The position numbers were made by a program, and so were the translations under genes. Below, piece after piece: positions 32,324 to 40,300 of a DNA stretch of 64,000 nt (position 1 is its first letter; the number at the start of each line of letters is the position of its first letter). The notes below the pieces were generated by a model that was not told the origin of the DNA, searched no databases, and worked only from the letters and a program-made list of their open reading frames with translations. This DNA comes from Chloroflexota bacterium (GTDB lineage: Bacteria; Chloroflexota; Limnocylindria; Limnocylindrales; CSP1-4), in contig PNAP01000042.1 of the NCBI GenBank assembly GCA_003169735.1, positions 1 to 64,000 of the forward strand, written 5' to 3'.

Positions 32324-33100
32324 TCATTTCGCCGCGAACGCCGCCGCCGCACCACCGCGGCGGCGTCGTCGTGTCTCGAGCATGGCGCGCGACAACCAGA
32401 TCGCCACGAGGCCTGCGCTGGCGTACGCCACGACCAGCATCAGGATGGTGAGATCTCCCGTCGGCCAGTCGATGCCGATGCCCTCGCCCGCCCAGAACGT
32501 GCCGAACGTGATGAGCATGATGCCGACCACGAACTTGAGCCCGTTCTCCGGGACCCGCGAAAGTGGTCGGTGGACGACCACGCCGATCAGGGCGACCGAG
32601 AGGCATGCGACCAGCGCGCCGGCGGCCGCCGGCAGGAGTTGCCCGGCCGACGAGCCGAAGGTGACGACGATGAAGGCGACCTCGAGCCCTTCGAGCAGGA
32701 CGCCCTTGAAGGCGACCGCGAAGGAAACGCCATCGAGGCCATGCTCCGGGACCGGCGCCTCCTGTCGGAGGCGTCCCTCGAGTGCGCCGTAGATCTGCGT
32801 CTCGTCGTGTTTCGCCTTGGCACCGGCCGCCCGCAGGATGGCCTTGCACGTCCACTGCAAGCCGTAGATGAGCAGCAGGCTGCCGATGACGAGTCGGAGC
32901 GCACCGATGGGCACGAACAGGACGATGGCCGTCCCGAAGACGGCGATGATGAGTGCCAGGACGGCCAGGCCGGTTGCCACCCCGTAGAGAGCCGATCGCC
33001 ACTGCCGCGTGACCCCGACGGCGAGCACGATGGTGAGCGCCTCGACCGCCTCGACCGCCGACGCGAGGAACGCGGGCACGACCGCGACGAACGGATCCAC
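32324..33100 (-). CDS. Polytopic membrane protein, COG4280-like
   Basis: The 258-residue protein has about seven hydrophobic segments. The first is VPAFLASAVEAVEALTIVLAVG, with two acidic residues inside the helix; a related acidic-residue helix recurs as GVLLEGLEVAFIVVTFG. This internal symmetry, each half with an E-x-x-E-type helix, resembles metal-transporting families such as FTR1, and matches predicted membrane proteins of COG4280. Substrate is unknown. The GTG start at 33100 has GAGGAGGT 3 nt away and follows the family length better than the 75-codon longer frame, which is Arg/Gly-rich. Confidence 0.7.
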   Translation of the reverse strand: MDPFVAVVPAFLASAVEAVEALTIVLAVGVTRQWRSALYGVATGLAVLALIIAVFGTAIVLFVPIGALRLVIGSLLLIYGLQWTCKAILRAAGAKAKHDETQIYGALEGRLRQEAPVPEHGLDGVSFAVAFKGVLLEGLEVAFIVVTFGSSAGQLLPAAAGALVACLSVALIGVVVHRPLSRVPENGLKFVVGIMLITFGTFWAGEGIGIDWPTGDLTILMLVVAYASAGLVAIWLSRAMLETRRRRRGGAAAAFAAK

Positions 33101-33284
33101 GCCACCTCCTCGATGGTCTGCTCTCGATGGCAATGACGGTACCAGCATGGCGCCGAGCCGGCCGCCGAGGCCGGCGAGTTGACGGGTCCGTCGCTCCGAC
33201 CTAGTGTCGCCTTCCCATCCTGCATCGGCTTGGTTGCCGATCTTCCTCGAGGACCATCCACGGATCGTGCCGACACCGAATGCC

Positions 33285-34397
33285 ATGCCTCCGGAGGGGC
33301 GATCGAGCGACGGCGCTCCGCGCACCGGGCGGCTCGGGCGCTGGGCGGCTCCAGGTGCCGGTGCGGAGCCGGCGGAGACCGGCGTCGCCTACGCGCCGCA
33401 TCGTCGTGCGGCGAGCGGCCGCATCGGTCGTGTAGTCCAGCGCGCCCGCGAGCGGACCGTCGTGTCGGGCTACCGCGCGACCTCGGGCGCATTGCAGCGC
33501 CTGCCGACCGCGGCCACGTTGCCGATGGCGCGCTCCCTCTTCCTGGCCGGCTACTGGGCGTGGCCGCAGAAGCGACGCATCATCGAGGCCAACGCGTCGC
33601 ACATCCTCGGCCTTCCCGAGAGCGACCCGAGGGTCAGGCGGCTGGCGCGCCAGATCTATGCGACCTACTCGCGCTTCATCGTCGAATTGATGCGCCTGCC
33701 GGGCATGCCGGCTGATGCGCCGCTCGAACTCGTCCGCATCGACGATGAGCGCGGCCCGGATTCCTTCCTCGCCATCTGGGATCGGTATCGCGCACAGGGC
33801 CGCGGCCTGATCGCGGTCAGCGGGCACATCGGCAGCATCGAGGTCTTCGCGGGTGCCTTCGCGGCCCGGGGCGTACCGACCTACGGCCTGGCCGACGACA
33901 CGGCCTATCCGGAACTCTTCGAGCTGCTCAACCGCCAGCGCGCACGGTGGGGCGTCGGCATCATCCCGTGGCGCAACCTGCGCGAGGTGTATCGCGTGCT
34001 GCGCCAGCCGGCGGTGCTCGGCCTGGTGGTCGACTGGGGCTATCGCAGTGACGGCATCCCGGTCCGCCTCCTCGGCCGATGGACCGCGTTGCCCGCCGGT
34101 CCCGCCCAGCTCGCGGCACGGACCGGGGCGGTCATCCTGCCCGTCGTCAATCGCCGCCAACCTGATGGCAGCTATGTGGCCAGTCACGACGACCCGATCG
34201 AGGTCAGCGATGCCTCGCCGGCCGAGCTGCTGCGGGCGACGCAGGCGGTCGCCGATGCCCTCGAGCGGATGGTCTCCGTCGCGCCGGATCAGTGGTACAC
34301 GTTCAAACCGGTCTGGCCAGCGACCGCCGCCGAGGAGGAACGGCTGGCGTCGCGCGCCGCCGGGATGGCCGCGGCGACGGCCGTCGAGCGTCTCTGA
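33285..34397 (+). CDS. LpxL/PatA-like acyltransferase (first copy)
   Basis: The 370-residue protein belongs to the bacterial lipid A / PIM acyltransferase family. The catalytic H-x4-[DE] motif is seen in VSGHIGSIEVF, and downstream WGVGIIPW, LVVDWGYRSDGIPVRLLGRW and LPAGPAQLAARTGAVILPVV match substrate-binding parts of the fold; the C-terminus ends with APDQWYTFKPVWP, equivalent to the family's PxQWxxF.P.W. In a bacterium without LPS genes in view, and next to a PimA-like gene, acylation of a phosphatidylinositol mannoside-type lipid is the likely role. ATG 33285 chosen; ATG-like starts upstream give a low-complexity extension. Confidence 0.85.
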   Translation: MPPEGRSSDGAPRTGRLGRWAAPGAGAEPAETGVAYAPHRRAASGRIGRVVQRARERTVVSGYRATSGALQRLPTAATLPMARSLFLAGYWAWPQKRRIIEANASHILGLPESDPRVRRLARQIYATYSRFIVELMRLPGMPADAPLELVRIDDERGPDSFLAIWDRYRAQGRGLIAVSGHIGSIEVFAGAFAARGVPTYGLADDTAYPELFELLNRQRARWGVGIIPWRNLREVYRVLRQPAVLGLVVDWGYRSDGIPVRLLGRWTALPAGPAQLAARTGAVILPVVNRRQPDGSYVASHDDPIEVSDASPAELLRATQAVADALERMVSVAPDQWYTFKPVWPATAAEEERLASRAAGMAAATAVERL

Positions 34398-34402
34398 AAG
34401 GC

Positions 34403-35386
34403 GTGCCCATCGCCCGACCGGTCGTCACGCCTCCCCGGCCAGCGACGCTCCGCGAGCGGCTGATCACGGCTACCCTCGCCGGTGGCGTGGCGCTCCTCCG
34501 TCATCTGCCCGAAGGGCTCGTGTTCCGTGCCGCGTATGCCGCCGGCCTGGCCGCGTGGCTCGTCGACAGGAAGCGGCGCACCCTGGTGCGCGCCAACCTG
34601 CGCCAGGTCTGTCTCGGCCTCCAGGCTCGCGGCCTAGCCTCGCCGACGATCAGCGCCGCCGCGTCCGATGAGCGGCAGCTCGCCCGGTTGACCCGGGCGG
34701 CGTTCGGGCAGTGGGCGGTCTCGTACGCCGAATCGGCCGTCGCGACCGGCTACTCGCCCGAGCGATTGCGAGCGCGCGTGTCGCTCCCCACGCCCGCCGC
34801 CGCGGCCGCGACCGCGGCACTCGCGCCGGCGCGATCGGGCGAGGTCGGGCGCATCTTCGTCAGCCCGCACTTCGGCGCCATGGAACTGGCCGGCCTGTAC
34901 GCGGTCCAGGTCTCGGGGCTGCGCGTTTGGGCGCCCATGGAGACCGTCGCCAACCCCGCCCTCCAGGCGTACTTCGAACGGACACGCGGCGCCAGCGGCA
35001 TCGGCATCGTGTCCGCCGTGGGCGCTTCGTCCCATCTCCGCGATGCTCTTGCCGTCGGCGATGATGTGGCCATCGTCTCCGACCGGCCGATCGGCGGCCT
35101 CGGCGTCCGTGTCGAACTCCTGGGAGCGATCGCCCGAATGCCCGTCGGCCCAGCCGTCCTGGCGGTCGAATCGGGCGCCCCGGTCTATGCCATCGGTGTC
35201 GTCCGGACCGGCTGGGGCAGATGGTCCGCGCACATCGAGCGCCTCGACCTCCCGGCCGTCGGCACCCGCCGCGAGCGCCTGTCGGCGGTCCTCGATGCGC
35301 AGGCGAGAGCCTTCGAGCGCATCATCTCCGAAGCGCCCGAGCAATGGTGGGCGTGCCTCTTCCCCATCTGGGAGCGACGCGGCTGA
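34403..35386 (+). CDS. LpxL/PatA-like acyltransferase (second copy)
   Basis: This 327-residue protein is a second member of the same family. It has an N-terminal hydrophobic helix (TATLAGGVALLRHLPEGL), the motif H-x4-E in VSPHFGAMELAG, VAIVSDRPIGGLGVRVELLG and the C-terminal PEQWWACLFPIWE. Start GTG 34403 lies 5 bp after the first copy, with GAAAGG just upstream. The pair is divergent in sequence, so the two probably acylate different positions or intermediates. The stop overlaps the ATG of the PHP gene. Confidence 0.85.
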   Translation: MPIARPVVTPPRPATLRERLITATLAGGVALLRHLPEGLVFRAAYAAGLAAWLVDRKRRTLVRANLRQVCLGLQARGLASPTISAAASDERQLARLTRAAFGQWAVSYAESAVATGYSPERLRARVSLPTPAAAAATAALAPARSGEVGRIFVSPHFGAMELAGLYAVQVSGLRVWAPMETVANPALQAYFERTRGASGIGIVSAVGASSHLRDALAVGDDVAIVSDRPIGGLGVRVELLGAIARMPVGPAVLAVESGAPVYAIGVVRTGWGRWSAHIERLDLPAVGTRRERLSAVLDAQARAFERIISEAPEQWWACLFPIWERRG

Positions 35387-36177
35387 TGGGCCGAGCGGAT
35401 CCGCATATCCACACGCTTGCCTCGGACGGCATCTCGACCGTCGCGGAGGTCCTCGATGCGGCCGTTGCCGCCGGGCTGGACGTCATCGCCGTGACCGATC
35501 ATGAGCGCATCGATGCCGCTGTCGCGGCACAGAAGATGGCCGTGGCGCGCGCCCTGCCGCTCGAAGTCATCGTTGGCGAGGAGATCAGCACCCGCGGCGG
35601 CCATCTCGTCGGCCTGTTCATGACCGAGCGCATCCGACCGTGGTACTCGCTGCGCACGAGCGTGGCTCGGATCCACGAACAGGGCGGACTGGCCATCATC
35701 GCCCATCCCCTGGTGCCCTACCCGCTGTGCGCCAGTGCCAGGTCGATCCGGAGCCTGCTCGATGACGCTGACCCCATCTACCACCCCGACGCGATCGAGG
35801 CGTTCAACCCGACGACGGCCGGCATGCGCTGGACGCGGACCCTGCCCGACTTCATCGACGAGATCGGGCGCGCGGCGGTGGGTGGCAGCGACGCGCATCG
35901 AGCATCGAACGTCGGTCGCGCGCTGACCACGTTCCCGGGTTCCACGGCCGAGGACCTGCGACGCGCCATCACCGCCCGTGAGACCGGCTGGGAAGGGACG
36001 CTCTATCCGCTGCGCTCCCAGTTGGTGATGTTCCGCGCCCAGCTCGGCAAGAACGCGCGAGCGCTGCGCGACGACGTCCGTGGCAAGCTCTTGCGCGACG
36101 GTACCGGCCGCGACCTCGGGTATCCCGGCGGCCGGCAACGCCCGGCTCGCTTCGACGAAGGCGGCACCGACCGATGA
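35386..36177 (+). CDS. PHP-domain phosphoesterase
   Basis: The 263-residue protein has the four PHP motifs: ADPHIHTLASDG (HxH), VIAVTDHERIDAA (TDH), VGEEISTRGGHLVGLF (E and H) and IIAHPLVP, with VGGSDAHRASNVG near the C-terminus. These residues bind two or three metals and hydrolyse phosphate esters. The bacterial relatives act on nucleotides, histidinol phosphate or inositol-type phosphates. Its position between acyltransferase and PimA-like genes suggests a substrate in the lipid pathway, for example dephosphorylation of a phosphoinositol, but that is inference. ATG 35386 overlaps the preceding stop. Confidence 0.87.
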   Translation: MGRADPHIHTLASDGISTVAEVLDAAVAAGLDVIAVTDHERIDAAVAAQKMAVARALPLEVIVGEEISTRGGHLVGLFMTERIRPWYSLRTSVARIHEQGGLAIIAHPLVPYPLCASARSIRSLLDDADPIYHPDAIEAFNPTTAGMRWTRTLPDFIDEIGRAAVGGSDAHRASNVGRALTTFPGSTAEDLRRAITARETGWEGTLYPLRSQLVMFRAQLGKNARALRDDVRGKLLRDGTGRDLGYPGGRQRPARFDEGGTDR

Positions 36178-36205
36178 TGCCGAAGGCGACGCTGAGGGAC
36201 GCTCT

Positions 36206-37396
36206 GTGAAGATCGGGCTCGTGACGCCGTACATCTATCCCCTGCCGGGCGGTGTCAACGCCCACGTCGCGTATCTCTACGAGAACCTCATCGCGCGCGG
36301 CCACGACGTGCGCATCATCAGCTCGACGCACGGGCCACAGAAGGCCACCGAAGGCGACGTCATCCGGCTCGGCTACGGCTTCTCGGTCCCCACCAACGGC
36401 TCGGTCGGGACGCTCACCTTCTCGCACCGCTACGGATCGCTCGTCCAGGAGGTGCTCGATCGAGAGCGCTTCGACATCCTCCATTTCCACGAGCCGTTCG
36501 TGCCCTTCCTGTCACTCCAGCTGTTGCGATCGTCGACCAGCGTCAACATCGCGACGTTCCATGCCTATGCCGGCTGGAGCCCGTCCTACGAGTTCGGCAA
36601 GCGCGCCCTGAAGCGGTTCGCGGCGCGGCTCGACGGCCGCATCGCGGTCAGCGCGGCCGCCCGCCACTTCATCGACCACTATTTCCCGGGCGATTACAAG
36701 GTCATCCCCAACGGTGTCGACCTCAAGCGTTACCAGGATGTCCGGCCGTTCGCCCGCTGGCGAGACGGCACCGCCAACATCCTGTATGTCGGGCGCTTCG
36801 AGAGCCGCAAGGGCGTTCTGTACCTGCTCAAGGCCTATCGCACGCTACGCAGGGAAGGTTTCGACTGCCGGCTGCTGTTGGTCGGGCGCGGCCCGCAGGA
36901 GCGCGAGGCACGGCGCTACGTGGCGACGCGACGGCTCCAGGGCGTCGAGTTCCTCGGCCGTGTCAGCGACGACGACAAAGTCCGCTACTTCGAGACGGCC
37001 GACGTCTTCGTCTCACCGGCCACCGGCCAGGAGTCGTTCGGCATCGTGCTGCTCGAGGCGATGGCCGCAGGCACGGCCATCGTGTGCAGCGACATCCATG
37101 GCTACAAGGGCGTCGTCCGGCGCGGCGAACAGGCGCTGCTGGTGCCACCGCGCGACCCCGAGGCGCTCTATGAGGCTATCGCCCGGTTGCTCAAGGATTC
37201 GGATCTCCGGGCGCGCATGGGGGCCTCCGGGCGAGCACGAGCGGTCCAGTACAGCTGGGAGAACATCACCGCCAAGGTCGACGATTACTACGGATTCGTC
37301 ATCCGTCGATTGGCCGCCCAGGGCCAGCTCCCGAGTGGATTCTCGGCGCCCATCCCGCCCGCGCCGAGGGCGCTGTTGGTCACTCCGGAGGATTGA
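36206..37396 (+). CDS. GT4 glycosyltransferase, PimA-like
   Basis: The 396-residue protein has a GT-B fold: N-terminal KIGLVTPYIYPLPGGVNAHVAYLYENL (the P-G-G-V-N-x-H acceptor loop typical of PimA-type mannosyltransferases), FDILHFHEPFVP, then the donor domain with KVIPNGVDLKRY, ILYVGRFESRKGVLYLLKAY, and the E-x7-E motif ESFGIVLLEAMAAG. PimA transfers mannose from GDP-Man to phosphatidylinositol. GTG 36206 has GAGGG with a 7-nt spacer. It ends overlapping the last 17 bp of the giant glycosyltransferase on the other strand. Confidence 0.88.
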   Translation: MKIGLVTPYIYPLPGGVNAHVAYLYENLIARGHDVRIISSTHGPQKATEGDVIRLGYGFSVPTNGSVGTLTFSHRYGSLVQEVLDRERFDILHFHEPFVPFLSLQLLRSSTSVNIATFHAYAGWSPSYEFGKRALKRFAARLDGRIAVSAAARHFIDHYFPGDYKVIPNGVDLKRYQDVRPFARWRDGTANILYVGRFESRKGVLYLLKAYRTLRREGFDCRLLLVGRGPQEREARRYVATRRLQGVEFLGRVSDDDKVRYFETADVFVSPATGQESFGIVLLEAMAAGTAIVCSDIHGYKGVVRRGEQALLVPPRDPEALYEAIARLLKDSDLRARMGASGRARAVQYSWENITAKVDDYYGFVIRRLAAQGQLPSGFSAPIPPAPRALLVTPED

Positions 37397-40300
37397 CCTC
37401 GCGCCCGCTGCGCCAGCCACGTGCCAGCACCATGGCGAAGATGCAGATGCCGATGACCGCGGCGGTGAACCACAGCGTCTCCGGGACGACCACCGAGCCC
37501 TGGTATGCCGCGTCGAGGTTGACCGAGAACTGGAAGTCGTAGTTCCAGGTGGGCAGCAACAGCAGGTAGGCCTGCCCGAACGAATCGGGCATCGGCATCC
37601 CGGTCAGGTTGGGATACCAGATGATGAACCAGAGGACCGCCGAGCCGACTGCGGCGATGACCCAGCGCCGTGGATCCCTGGTGCGCAGGGCATAGATCGC
37701 CGGGCCGATCAGCAGCAGCATCACGACCACGTAGAAGTCGTCGGCGCGCAGATCCATCGTCGCCACGACCGCGCCACTCAAGATGAACTGGGTGGCGACG
37801 ATGACGACGGCCGCCACGGTCAGCACGGCCAGGATGGCGACCATCAACGAGACCTCGAGGCCGGACGCGCCGTCCCCGAACCGGATGACCGGCTCCGAGG
37901 AGGAGCGCCCCCGCTGACGACGGATGAGCTCGCCGATGACGATGGCGGCGACCACGAAGACGGCGATCGCTGCAGCCGTCGAGTCGGTGATGTCGAGCGA
38001 CCGGGAAAGCGGGGTCGGCCCGCACGCCGCGCCGTTGGGGTGGATGGCGTTGGTCGCGGCAAGGCTGCATAAGGGCTCGCGCAGCAACCACAGGATGGGC
38101 GGGCCAAGGATGGCGATCGCGCCCGCGACGCGCGCCAGCAGGAAGGTGCGCGATGAGGCGCCGTGCCAGAGCTCGGCCAGGAAATAGGCAAGGGCGAGGA
38201 TCACGAACGGCAGGCTGGTGAAGAAGTGGTACTGGAACGTTGCCCGGTCGATGCGCGCCCAGGGCAGCCACAGCCCGAACATGGCCAGCACGATGAGCGT
38301 CAACGGCAGGCTCCGCCGCACCCATGCCTGCCACGAGGCGAAGATGACGGCCGGGATGCCGAGCCAGAAGATGACCAGGTTGCCGCTGTCGTAGATGACG
38401 CCCGTGGTCGAGTTGGCGAAGCTGTCCTGGTAGAACCAGACCGGCTTGAGATCGAGCGGCCAGGCCCACCACGGCGACGAGGCGGCGTGCCCCGCCCGCA
38501 GGTCGTTGTGGTAGTTGTACATCGCCTGGGTCAAGTCGAGAAGCGTCTGGCCGTTGTGCCCCGGCGGCCAGTCGTTGAGGATGCGATTGCCCGGCAGGAG
38601 CGCCCACGGGATGTAGCTGATCACGTAGACGACGAGCGGGATGATGATCATGCAGCCGAGCGCGTAGATCCACGGGATGCCGCCGAACCACCCGGGCCGC
38701 AGCCAGCCCTCCGGCGATGGCGACGAAACGATGTCGTTGACACGCGTCGGGCGCGGTGGCGCGAGCGGTCCGATGCCGAAGCGCGCCAGGAGCCACGTCG
38801 CGCCATAGGCGAGGGCGGCAAGGAACAGCAACGCCGCGCCGGCCAGCATCAGGCCGTTGGGTGATTGCACGCCCCCCGACGCGCTGGCTGCCGGTGGCCC
38901 GGCTGCCAGGCCGGCCAGTACCAGCAGACCGCCGAGGCCAGCCGGCCCGACCACGACGAAGCGCAGCTCGTCGAGCGTGAACCGGACCGGCCGACGGACC
39001 ATCGCCACGGCGAGCATCACGGTGAGCACGACCATCAACCCGAGGAAGAGGTAGTCGCGGTGCGGATCGGCCGTGCTCGGATCGGCGAGCAGACCGAGCC
39101 AGCCGAGAACGCCGGTCATCCCGATCATGCCCACCAGCGCGATGATCCGTCCCAGCGCCGAGCGCAACAGGATGGCCAGCACCACGACACCCATCGCGTA
39201 CGCGCCCACCCACTTGCTGCCGAGCGCGAGTCCGAGCAGGATCCCGACCAGTGGCAGGACCAGGGCCACGGCCAGCCGTCGTTTCCAGATGCCGAGATAG
39301 AGCGGCACGAAGAGCACCAGCGCGAGCACGATGAACGCGGCGACGTAGGTGTCGTTCATGGCGATGCGCGAGTTGGCGAAGGCCATCCCCTCGACGAGGG
39401 TGAGCAGCGCGGCGAGCAGCCCGATACTCCGACGGCGGAAGAAGAAGCGCGCCAGCAGGTAGATGCCGGCCGCCATCAGCGCGCCCATGATCACGCCCGG
39501 CAACCGCCACGCGAAGGCATGCGATCCGATGTCGACACTGGCCATCGAGCCGGTGGCCGAGAAAGCGAGCAGATCCTGGCGATCGTCGGCCGGGCGATCG
39601 GGTTGGATGTCCATGACCACGGCGCGTGGATCGAACGGCAGGCGGGCGTCGGCGTAGACGGCATTGCCGTGCGTTTCCACCACGTAGACGGTGTTGGCCG
39701 TGCCATCCGGCGTCAGACCCAAGACGTGGATCATGTTGCTCGAGGCGTCGAGGTAAACGTCGCGGATGACGCCGGGCATGGTCAGCGCCTGGCCCGCGCT
39801 CGGCCCGGTGCTGCGGATGGCGATGGGCACGAGGTCACTCGCTGATGCCGCGTACACCGTCGGCACGTTAGCGTCGCCGCAGCCGCAGTTCGAATCAAGG
39901 ACGAGGCCGGTGACCGGTGCGTCCGTATCGACCGTCTGGAGCGAATCGAGCGAGACGGTATCAAGGACGGTCACGCCCGCCGTGCCGCCGACCGCGACCG
40001 TGGGGCCCGACTCGATCGAGGTGCCGGCCAGGGTCCCAGCGTCGATGCTGTTCTGCAGGGTCGTCGTCGTGGCGTCATCGACATACGCGGCGACCGTGAC
40101 CGGCCGCGTCGCGGCCGTCAGCAGGGCACTGATCCGATCCGGGTCGTCGCCGAGGATGTCGGCCAGCTGCGTCGCGAGCTTCGTGACGTCGGTGACCTGC
40201 GCAGGGTCGACCACGATGCGACTGGCCGACGGTGCGCGGGACACCGCCGCGGCGCCATCGACGTTCGTCTCGCCGGTCTGGTCACCGGTCACGCCATCAA